Below are positions 1 to 4,971 of a stretch of 7,409 nt of DNA, in pieces. A program made the translations under genes and the position numbers. The notes beneath the pieces were generated by a model that saw nothing but the letters and a program-made list of their open reading frames with translations, had not been told where the DNA came from and made no database searches. Source of the DNA: an uncultured Roseateles sp. (lineage in GTDB: Bacteria; Pseudomonadota; Gammaproteobacteria; Burkholderiales; Burkholderiaceae). The stretch's first letter is position 1. Each line of letters begins with the position of its first letter. The stretch lies in assembly GCA_946480605.1 (NCBI GenBank), contig CAMLKW010000215.1:1-7409 (forward strand). The letters run 5' to 3'.

Positions 1-252
1 CAGGTCGGCATCATCAACCCCAGCGAGATGAGCCCGGCGGCCAGCATCGAGATGGCCATCTGGGCCGCGGTCGGCGGCCGCGGCACGCTGATCGGCCCGG
101 TGCTGGGTGCCTTCTTCGTCAACGGCACCAAGTCGGTCTTCACCGTCTGGTGGCCCGAGGGCTGGCTGTATGTGCTGGGCGCACTGTTCATCGCGGTGAC
201 GCTGTTCCTGCCGGCCGGTCTGGTCGGCCTCGTGAAGAGGTTCAAGAAATGA
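1..252 (+). CDS. urtC: Urea ABC transporter permease UrtC, C-terminal fragment
   Basis: The reading frame is open from the window edge and encodes the last 83 residues of an inner-membrane permease of the branched-chain amino acid/urea (LivM-like) class. In this family UrtB and UrtC form the channel through which urea delivered by periplasmic UrtA crosses the membrane. Visible features are the conserved cytoplasmic-loop stretch EMAIWAAVGGRGTLIG at about residues 17-32 of the fragment, which in LivM-type permeases contacts the ATPases. A final hydrophobic helix (about WLYVLGALFIAVTLFL) follows, then a short basic tail ending KRFKK. The stop codon overlaps the start of the next gene in ATGA, so the permease and ATPase are translationally coupled. 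Assignment to UrtC rather than a LivM paralogue rests on this signature and on the UrtD-like and UrtE-like genes that follow. The N-terminal part lies outside the window. Confidence 0.9.
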   Translation, partial: QVGIINPSEMSPAASIEMAIWAAVGGRGTLIGPVLGAFFVNGTKSVFTVWWPEGWLYVLGALFIAVTLFLPAGLVGLVKRFKK

Positions 253-1082
253 CGCCGGAGCTTCTCGAAGCAGGCAGTGAGGCGCGTTCGCGCGCGCTGA
301 CCCGCATCGCCACGTCGGGCGAGCCCGTGTTCAACCAGGGCGTGGCGCTATACGTCGAAGACCTCAAGGTCGCCTTCGACGGCTTCCAGGCGCTGGGCGG
401 GCTGTCGTTCACCATCGGCGTCGGCGAACTGCGTTGCGTCATCGGCCCCAACGGCGCCGGCAAGACGACGACGATGGACTGCATCACCGGCAAGACCCGG
501 CCCGACAGCGGCCGGGTCTACTTCGGCAGCAACCTCGACCTGCGCCAGATGAACGAGCAGCAGATCGCCCGCGCAGGCATAGGCCGCAAGTTCCAGAAGC
601 CCACCGTGTTCGAGGCACTGACCGTCACCGAGAACCTGGAACTGGCGCTGGCCGGCGACCGCCGTGCGCGATTTGCGATGCGGGCCAGTCTCAGAGGCGA
701 GCAGCGCGACCGCCTCGGCGAACTGCTGAAGACGGTTCACCTCGCCGACGAGCAGGACCGCGTGGCCGGCCTGCTGAGCCACGGCCAGAAGCAGTGGCTG
801 GAGATCGGCATGCTGTTGGCGCAGGACCCCAAGCTGCTGCTGCTGGACGAACCGGTCGCCGGCATGACAGACGAGGAGACCGAGCGCACGGCCGAGCTGT
901 TCCTGAGCCTCGAAGGCAAGCACTCGCTGGTCGTCGTGGAGCACGACATGAGCTTCGTCGCCACGCTGGCCGGCGCGCATCGCACGGTCACGGTTCTGCA
1001 CGAAGGCAAGACCTTGGCCGAGGGCACGATGGCAACCGTTCAAGCGGACGAGAAAGTGATCGAGGTGTACCTTGGCCGATGA
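249..1082 (+). CDS. urtD: Urea ABC transporter ATP-binding protein UrtD
   Basis: This 277-residue cytoplasmic ATPase is one of the two nucleotide-binding subunits that power urea import. Motifs are in canonical order: Walker A GPNGAGKT (66-73), Q-loop Gln116 in KFQKP, ABC signature LSHGQ (176-180) followed by KQWLEIGM, Walker B LLLLD (196-200) with catalytic Glu201, and H-loop His232 in EHDM. The LSHGQKQWLEIGM form of the signature is characteristic of UrtD rather than LivG. About 33 residues precede the ABC fold, a modest N-terminal extension. The ATG at 249 overlaps the urtC stop (ATGA) and has AGAGG at 236-240 with 8-nt spacing. An upstream in-frame start at 150 would lie deep inside urtC and is rejected. 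The 3' end overlaps urtE by 11 bp. Motifs and neighbours agree, so the call is firm. Confidence 0.94.
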   Translation: MTPELLEAGSEARSRALTRIATSGEPVFNQGVALYVEDLKVAFDGFQALGGLSFTIGVGELRCVIGPNGAGKTTTMDCITGKTRPDSGRVYFGSNLDLRQMNEQQIARAGIGRKFQKPTVFEALTVTENLELALAGDRRARFAMRASLRGEQRDRLGELLKTVHLADEQDRVAGLLSHGQKQWLEIGMLLAQDPKLLLLDEPVAGMTDEETERTAELFLSLEGKHSLVVVEHDMSFVATLAGAHRTVTVLHEGKTLAEGTMATVQADEKVIEVYLGR

Positions 1083-1776
1083 CCTGCTAACCGTCCAGGA
1101 CCTGCACAAGCACTACGGCGGTTCGCACATCCTGCGTGGCTTGAGCTTCGAACTGAAGCCCGGCGAGATCACCGTCGTCATGGGCCGCAACGGTGTCGGC
1201 AAGACCACGCTGCTGAAGAGCCTGATGGGCGTCGTGCCCGTCACGTCCGGCACCATCACGCTGGCTGGCGAGAACATCAACAAGCTGAAGACCCACCAGC
1301 GCGTGCGCGCCGGCTTGGGCTATGTCCCTCAAGGCCGCGAGATCTTCGGCCGGTTGACGGTGATGGAGAACCTGCAGATGGGCCTGTCCAGCCAGCCGGC
1401 CGGCACGCCGCTGCCCAAGGAGCTGTTCGAGCTGTTCCCGGTGCTGGACAAGATGCGCGGCCGGCGTGGCGGCGACCTCTCCGGCGGCCAGCAGCAGCAG
1501 CTCGCCATCGCCCGCGCGCTGGCGTCGGGGCCCAAGGTGCTGCTGCTGGACGAACCCACCGAAGGCATCCAGCCCAACGTCATCCAGGACATCGGCCGCG
1601 TCATCAAGCACCTGGCCCACGACAAGGGCCTGTGCGTGGTGCTGGTGGAGCAGTACTACGACTTCTGCGAGGAACTGGCCGACCAGTACCTGCTGATGCA
1701 GCGGGGCGAGATCGTCATGCGCGGGCGGGGGGCGAACATGAAGGCGGATGGGGTGAAGGAGCGGCTGGCGATCTGA
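1072..1776 (+). CDS. urtE: Urea ABC transporter ATP-binding protein UrtE
   Basis: This 234-residue second ATPase of the urea importer is related to LivF. It carries Walker A GRNGVGKT (38-45), Q-loop Gln87 in VPQGRE, signature LSGGQ (136-140), Walker B VLLLD (156-160) and Glu161. The switch position, usually His, is Gln194 in LVEQYYDF, which is normal for the LivF/UrtE branch and not a defect. The start is inferred to be TTG at 1072. The next in-frame ATG encodes Met37, just before Walker A, and using it would remove the first strands of the fold. GAGGTG at 1062-1067 provides a ribosome-binding site only 4 nt upstream, and the 11-bp overlap with urtD suggests coupling. It is the last gene of the visible operon, and no urease gene follows it. 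Length is usual for the family. Confidence 0.93.
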   Translation: MADDLLTVQDLHKHYGGSHILRGLSFELKPGEITVVMGRNGVGKTTLLKSLMGVVPVTSGTITLAGENINKLKTHQRVRAGLGYVPQGREIFGRLTVMENLQMGLSSQPAGTPLPKELFELFPVLDKMRGRRGGDLSGGQQQQLAIARALASGPKVLLLDEPTEGIQPNVIQDIGRVIKHLAHDKGLCVVLVEQYYDFCEELADQYLLMQRGEIVMRGRGANMKADGVKERLAI

Positions 1777-1789
1777 AGGTGAGATGGGG

Positions 1790-1806
1790 GCAAGCGACGC
1801 GCTTGC
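1790..1806. terminator. Possible bidirectional hairpin between urtE and egtD
   Basis: In the 40-bp gap between convergent urtE and egtD, GCAAGCG (1790-1796) and CGCTTGC (1800-1806) form a perfect 7-bp stem with a 3-nt loop. It starts 14 nt after the urtE stop and lies just beyond the egtD stop. A hairpin shared by two converging operons is typical of bidirectional terminators. However, there is no U-tract on either side, so intrinsic termination is not clearly supported. It could instead act as a 3'-end stabiliser or be incidental. Confidence 0.35.
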
Positions 1807-1816
1807 TGCCTCCAGC

Positions 1817-2779
1817 TCAGGCCTCCAGCCACAACACGGCAAACCACCCGTTCTCATCCGTCCAGACTTTCCCCGGTTTGAACCCAGCGCGCTGAGCCAT
1901 GGCCTGGAAGCCGCTCACCGTGTACTTGTGCGAGTGCTCGGTGTGCAGGGTCTCGCCCTCGTGGAAGGCGTAGGTTGCGCAGCCCAGCCGCAGGTCCAGT
2001 GCCTGCGTCGCCCGCAGGTGCATCTCGATGCGGCGGTAGGCCGGGTTGTAGAACGCCAGATGCTCGAAGCCGTCCACCGGGAAGTCGGCGCCCAGTTCCC
2101 GGCGCGCGCGGTCCAGCACGTTCAGGTTGAAGGCAGCCGTCACGCCGGCCGCGTCGTTGTAGGCCGCGTGCAGCGTGTCGTGATTCTTCACGAGATCGAT
2201 GCCGATCAGCAGTCCGCCGCCCTTCAACTCGGCCGCCGCCAGGCGCAGGAAGGCGTCGGCCTCGGCGGGCGTGAAGTTGCCGATGCTGGAGCCGGGGAAG
2301 AAGCCCACGCGGCGGCTGCCTGCAGGGCAGGGAGGCAGCGTGTGAGGCCGCGTGAAGTCGACCACCAGCGGCTGGATGGCCAGGCCCGGGTAGTCGCCCG
2401 CCAGGCCGTCGCAGGCGGCCAGCAGGTGCGGGCCGGAGATGTCCACCGGCACGAACTGCACCGCATCGCGCGGCATCGCGTCCAGCAGCAGCCGCACCTT
2501 GCGCAGCGCACCGGCGCCGTATTCAACCAGCTGCACCTGCGGGCCGAACTGAGCCGCCATGTCGGCGGCATGCGCCTGCAGCAGCGAACGTTCGGTGCGC
2601 GTGGGGTAGTACTCGGGCAGCTCGCAGATCTGCTCGAACAGGCGTGAGCCGGCCTCGTCATAGAAGTACTTGGGCGAGATGGCCTTGGGCGTGCGGGCCA
2701 GCGCCGCATGCAGGTCGGCCGCGAACTGCTCGTTCTCGGCCCAGGCGCGGGGCTGGCGCCATTCGATAGCGGGTTTCAT
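1817..2779 (-). CDS. egtD: L-histidine N-alpha-methyltransferase EgtD
   Basis: This 320-residue SAM-dependent methyltransferase converts histidine to hercynine (N-alpha-trimethylhistidine) in three steps, the first stage of ergothioneine synthesis. The length matches the roughly 320-residue family norm. Visible motifs are SPKYFYDEAGSRLFEQI (35-51, N-terminal substrate region), the SAM-binding glycine stretch VEYGAGALRK (85-94), VPVDIS (110-115), FFPGSSIGNFTP (160-171) and AAYNDAAGVTAAFN (205-218). IEMHL (251-255) and EHS (281-283) come next, the latter corresponding to the Glu-x-Ser that contacts histidine in characterised EgtD. The SAM motif reads EYGAG rather than the commoner E(L/F)GSG, a mild change that keeps the glycines. 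The ATG overlaps the egtB stop by 4 bp and has GAGG (2788-2791) 8 nt upstream, so it is translated with egtB. Confidence 0.95.
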   Translation of the reverse strand: MKPAIEWRQPRAWAENEQFAADLHAALARTPKAISPKYFYDEAGSRLFEQICELPEYYPTRTERSLLQAHAADMAAQFGPQVQLVEYGAGALRKVRLLLDAMPRDAVQFVPVDISGPHLLAACDGLAGDYPGLAIQPLVVDFTRPHTLPPCPAGSRRVGFFPGSSIGNFTPAEADAFLRLAAAELKGGGLLIGIDLVKNHDTLHAAYNDAAGVTAAFNLNVLDRARRELGADFPVDGFEHLAFYNPAYRRIEMHLRATQALDLRLGCATYAFHEGETLHTEHSHKYTVSGFQAMAQRAGFKPGKVWTDENGWFAVLWLEA

Positions 2780-3918
2780 CGTGCAAGCCTCAATCCACTG
2801 AACTGCCAGCGCGCCGCCGGCGGGAAGAAATTGCGGTAGCTCGGCCGCGCATGGCCGGGCGGCGTCGCGAGGCTGCCGCCGCGCAGCACCTGCTGGCCCA
2901 CCATGAACTTGCCGTTGTATTCACCCACCGCACCGGCCGCCGGCTTGAAGCCGGGGTAGGGCGCGTAGCTGGAGCGCGTCCATTGCCAGGCCTGATCGGC
3001 CGCCTGGGAGAAGCCCGGCAAGCCGCATGCCGCCTCCCACTCGAACTCGGTGGGCAGCCGCGCGCCGGCCCATTCGGCAAAGGCGCAGGCCTCGTAGAAG
3101 CTCAATTGCATGACGGGCGCCTGCGGGTCCAGGGGCTGCGCGCCGTGCAGGCCGAACACGCGGCCGTCGTCCAGCCAGTAGGCCGGACGCTGCCAGCCCT
3201 GCGCCTGCACGCTGGCCCAGCCGTCGGACAGCCACAGCAGCGGCTCGCGGTAGCCGCCCGAGGCGATGAAGTCGGCGTACTCGCCGCAGGTCACCAGCCG
3301 GCTGCTGATCTCGAACGGCGCCAGCAACATCGGATGGCGCGGCCCCTCGTTGTCGAACGCGAAGTCGTCGCCCTCATGGCCGATGTGGACGATGCCGCCG
3401 GGATGCCTCAGCCAGGCCTCGGCTGGCGCGGTTGCCTGCTGCGCAGGAGCGGCGTCATAGGCCGGCAGCAGCGGATTGCAGGAGAAGGCATGCAGGATGT
3501 CGGTCAGCAGCAGCTCCTGGTGCTGCTGTTCGTGGTGGCAGCCCAGCTCGACGAGCGCCTGCGCTTCGGGTGACGCAAGGGGCAGCAGGTCGGCCAGCGC
3601 CGCGTCCACGTGCTGGCGGTAGGCCTTGACCTCGGTCAGCGAAGGCCGGCTGAGCAGCCCGCGCTGGGGGCGAGCGTGGCGCGGGCCCAGGCTTTCGTAG
3701 TAGGAGTTGAACAGCCGCGGCCAGCGCTCGTCGAAGACGCAGTAGTCAGGCAGATAGGGCGTCAGCACCAGGGTTTCGAAGAACCACGTGGTGTGCGCCA
3801 GGTGCCATTTGGCCGGACTGGCGTCGGGCATGGACTGCAGCTGCGCGTCCTCGTCGGACAGCGGCGCGGCCAGGGCCAGCGAGCGGGCTCGCGTGGTGCG
3901 CAGGAGTTCGTTCAACAT
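2776..3918 (-). CDS. egtB: Ergothioneine biosynthesis iron-dependent sulfoxide synthase EgtB
   Basis: This 380-residue non-haem iron enzyme couples hercynine with a thiol donor and O2 to form the sulfoxide precursor of ergothioneine. The N-terminal DinB-like domain has the three predicted iron ligands: His42 in WHLAHTTWFFE, and His129 and His133 in HHEQQHQE. The C-terminal FGE/sulfatase-modifying domain starts near residue 170 (GGIVHIGHEGDDFAFDNEGPRHP) and ends with RGGS...RPSYRNFFPP...GLRLA. NSYY (71-74) resembles the adjacent active-site tyrosines reported for the cysteine-using EgtB of Chloracidobacterium, so cysteine may be the donor here; this is inference. I choose the ATG at 3918, with AGGG 9 nt upstream, over an in-frame TTG three codons earlier that would have AGGG directly abutting it. 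It is first in the egtBD operon. Two GTTGSCAAC 9-mers surround the start region and may regulate it. Confidence 0.94.
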   Translation of the reverse strand: MLNELLRTTRARSLALAAPLSDEDAQLQSMPDASPAKWHLAHTTWFFETLVLTPYLPDYCVFDERWPRLFNSYYESLGPRHARPQRGLLSRPSLTEVKAYRQHVDAALADLLPLASPEAQALVELGCHHEQQHQELLLTDILHAFSCNPLLPAYDAAPAQQATAPAEAWLRHPGGIVHIGHEGDDFAFDNEGPRHPMLLAPFEISSRLVTCGEYADFIASGGYREPLLWLSDGWASVQAQGWQRPAYWLDDGRVFGLHGAQPLDPQAPVMQLSFYEACAFAEWAGARLPTEFEWEAACGLPGFSQAADQAWQWTRSSYAPYPGFKPAAGAVGEYNGKFMVGQQVLRGGSLATPPGHARPSYRNFFPPAARWQFSGLRLAR

Positions 3919-4003
3919 GGTTGGCAACCCTAGCGCGGTCTGTTGCCAACGGTATGTCAGTGCGGTTGCCCCGGGTGCGCCGCGGGGCCTGCTTCATGTC
4001 AAC
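3919..4003. other. Intergenic region upstream of egtB, after vanZ-like gene
   Basis: This 85-bp gap separates the vanZ-like gene from egtB, both on the - strand. Besides the paired GTTGSCAAC sites it holds a 6-bp GC stem, GCCCCG (3968-3973) with CGGGGC (3983-3988), which could end or attenuate read-through from the vanZ-like gene. On the - strand there is an exact TTGACA (4002 down to 3997). No acceptable -10 hexamer lies 16-18 bp beyond it, where the sequence is GC-rich, so I do not call a promoter. egtB may be transcribed from an unrecognised promoter here or with the vanZ-like gene. Confidence 0.4.
3920..3950. promoter_or_regulatory. Paired GTTGSCAAC palindromes at the egtB start, putative operator
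   Basis: GTTGGCAAC (3920-3928) and GTTGCCAAC (3942-3950) are exact reverse complements of one another. Each is also a palindrome about its central base (GTTG-S-CAAC). Their centres, 3924 and 3946, are 22 bp apart, about two helical turns, which would put two dimeric repressors on the same DNA face. The promoter-proximal copy overlaps the leader and the region between the AGGG ribosome-binding site and the egtB ATG, so binding could block transcription or a hairpin could block translation. A partial match GTTGC lies at 3965-3969, a further 23 bp out. No regulator gene is adjacent, so the binding protein is unknown. No convincing -10 element was found in this stretch. Confidence 0.45.
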
Positions 4004-4411
4004 CTAGGGATGCTCCGTGAAGCGGCCCGCCGTGAGCTTGATGGCCAATGCCGTCAGCAGGCCCAGCGCGATGCCCAGGCCGTCGGCGACGACGTCATGC
4101 CAGTCGGCCTCGCGCGGTGGCAGGAAGCTCTGTGCGGCTTCGATGCCCACGCCATAGGCCAGCAGCGCCAGCACCAGCCAGCCCCAGCGCCGTGGCTGCG
4201 GCCACTGCGCCCAGACGCTGGCAAAGGCCAGGCTGCCGAACGCGAACAGGTGGTTGGCCTTGTCCCAGCCGGTGTCCATGGTCTCGGGCGGCACGGGGGA
4301 CAGGGCCAGCCAGGTGATGGCGATGAGCAGGGCGAGCAGCAGGGCTCGCCACAGCGGGCGCCTCTCGGGGGCGGTGCACAGCAGCAACAAGTGGGACATG
4401 GCGGGTCGCAT
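4004..4411 (-). CDS. VanZ-family small integral membrane protein
   Basis: This 135-residue protein has about four predicted membrane helices, near residues 20-40, 55-70, 76-95 and 108-126. It shows the VanZ-like pattern: DKANHLFAFGSLAF (50-63) after the first helix, then GIEAAQSFLPPR (89-100) and WHDVVADGLGIALG (104-117). The usual family Asn near the last helix is Asp110 here. VanZ-like proteins are widespread, and most have no known function. The original VanZ confers low-level teicoplanin resistance in enterococci, but nothing here points to glycopeptide resistance. The start at 4411 is supported by GGGAGG 10 nt upstream on the - strand. A second Met four codons in has no good ribosome-binding site. 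Longer in-frame extension to 4864 would run antisense through the neighbouring gene and is rejected. It stands alone, divergent from the coiled-coil gene. Confidence 0.82.
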   Translation of the reverse strand: MRPAMSHLLLLCTAPERRPLWRALLLALLIAITWLALSPVPPETMDTGWDKANHLFAFGSLAFASVWAQWPQPRRWGWLVLALLAYGVGIEAAQSFLPPREADWHDVVADGLGIALGLLTALAIKLTAGRFTEHP

Positions 4412-4468
4412 TGTGGCCGGGCCTCCCGTACATTGCCCGCATCCATACCTGTGCGGGGAGAGAACAAG
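4412..4468. promoter_or_regulatory. Short divergent intergenic region between vanZ-like and coiled-coil genes
   Basis: Only 57 bp separate the two divergent starts, so any promoters for the two genes must overlap here or lie within the coding sequences. The region contains both ribosome-binding sites: GGGAGG read on the - strand (about 4422-4427) and GGGGAG on the + strand (4455-4460). I could not find a -35/-10 pair with good spacing on either strand. Confidence 0.3.
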
Positions 4469-4846
4469 ATGGCATCCATCCAGGCTTGGTCCATGGTCGG
4501 CAGCCTGCTGCTGGGTGTGCTGCTGGGGGGCGGCGTGGTGCTGGCCTGGCTGTCGCGGCGCATGAAACTGGTGCAGCAGCGCCTGGAGCATGTGGAGCAC
4601 ACGCGCCAGCAAGGCGCGCAGCAGCTGACGCAGGCGCGCAAGCAGATCGAGCAGTTGCAGAAGGACTGCCACGAGCTGCGGCTGGCGGTGCGGCCCGCGG
4701 CGCGACCCGCGCCCGCGCCGGTCGTGCCGGAAGACCCGGCCGAGGCCGTGCGCCGCCACGCCGAGGCTCTGCTGAACCCGGCCGCGCGCCCCGACCCCAC
4801 GGCGCAGGCTTTCAAGGACACGGTGGTGCTCAAGCGCGGCGAGTGA
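4469..4846 (+). CDS. Unrecognised membrane-anchored coiled-coil protein
   Basis: I do not recognise this 125-residue protein. Residues 8-28 form one hydrophobic, glycine/leucine-rich membrane segment (SMVGSLLLGVLLGGGVVLAWL), followed by SRRMK, so the bulk is probably cytoplasmic by the positive-inside rule. Residues about 33-72 are rich in Gln, Leu, Glu and Lys and look like a coiled coil. A Pro/Ala-rich linker (75-88) leads to a tail of about 35 residues (PAEAVRRHAEALLN and TAQAFKDTVVLKRGE). The layout recalls small anchored proteins such as YhcB/DUF1043-like cell-envelope factors, but no diagnostic motif confirms that. GGGGAG (4455-4460) lies 8 nt before the ATG. An upstream extension of the frame from 3788 runs through vanZ-like and egtB antisense and is not used. 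It is divergent from the vanZ-like gene and ends 125 bp before the fad gene. Confidence 0.75.
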   Translation: MASIQAWSMVGSLLLGVLLGGGVVLAWLSRRMKLVQQRLEHVEHTRQQGAQQLTQARKQIEQLQKDCHELRLAVRPAARPAPAPVVPEDPAEAVRRHAEALLNPAARPDPTAQAFKDTVVLKRGE

Positions 4847-4854
4847 GCCGGCAC

Positions 4855-4878
4855 GTCTTGTCACTGCCGGGACAAGAC
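4855..4878. terminator. Hairpin after the coiled-coil gene, possible terminator or operator
   Basis: GTCTTGTC (4855-4862) and GACAAGAC (4871-4878) form a perfect 8-bp stem around an 8-nt loop, starting 8 nt after the stop codon of the coiled-coil gene. No run of T follows; the next bases are CGCGCGACGCGCG. It may help end the upstream transcript. Because of its symmetry and its position 19 nt before the probable -10 of the fad operon, it could also be a protein-binding site. Confidence 0.35.
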
Positions 4879-4896
4879 CGCGCGACGCGCGCTGCC

Positions 4897-4919
4897 TAGA
4901 ATCGAACGATCGTTCTATT
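4897..4919 (+). promoter_or_regulatory. Probable fad promoter -10 with overlapping TetR-type operator
   Basis: GAACGATCGTTC (4904-4915) is a perfect 12-bp palindrome. Extending it to 4900-4919 gives ten pairs with a single mismatch (4903/4916). Directly upstream and overlapping its edge is TAGAAT (4897-4902), one base from the -10 consensus. Initiation would then fall near 4909, in the palindrome's centre, so a bound repressor would block the promoter. The size and symmetry suit TetR-family regulators, which commonly control beta-oxidation genes (for example PsrA in gammaproteobacteria and FadP in betaproteobacteria). Which regulator binds is inference. No clear -35 hexamer lies 16-18 bp upstream. 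Confidence 0.55.
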
Positions 4920-4971
4920 TCTGGGCCGGCCGCAGGAGACGCGGTGGGCCCGCCAACCCGAGGTCGTGCCC

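Noticed and set aside
1488..1502. CAG-type triplet run in urtE
   Set aside because: It encodes the Gln run in the ABC signature region (LSGGQQQQ) and is explained by coding, not by a repeat expansion.
1685..1740. G-rich stretch near the urtE 3' end
   Set aside because: It is consistent with Arg/Gly codons in frame and shows no symmetric structure or repeat unit.
348..1857. Two - strand open frames (348-1109 and 1087-1857) opposite urtD and urtE
   Set aside because: They are antisense shadows of well-supported ATPase genes and have Gln/His/Leu-rich products without motifs.
1784..2647. A 287-codon + strand open frame across egtD
   Set aside because: The product is Arg/Gln/Val/Ala-rich antisense of EgtD, whose motifs are intact on the - strand. 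High GC makes such frames common.
2851..3573. A 240-codon + strand open frame opposite egtB
   Set aside because: It is low-complexity Ala/Arg/Gly antisense of a gene with clear iron-ligand and FGE motifs.
3997..4002. Perfect TTGACA -35 hexamer on the - strand upstream of egtB
   Set aside because: No -10-like hexamer occurs 16-18 bp downstream, where the sequence is GC-rich, so the match alone does not make a promoter.
3788..4468. In-frame upstream extension of the coiled-coil gene
   Set aside because: It would run antisense through egtB and the vanZ-like gene. The ATG at 4469 has a good ribosome-binding site and begins just before the membrane helix.
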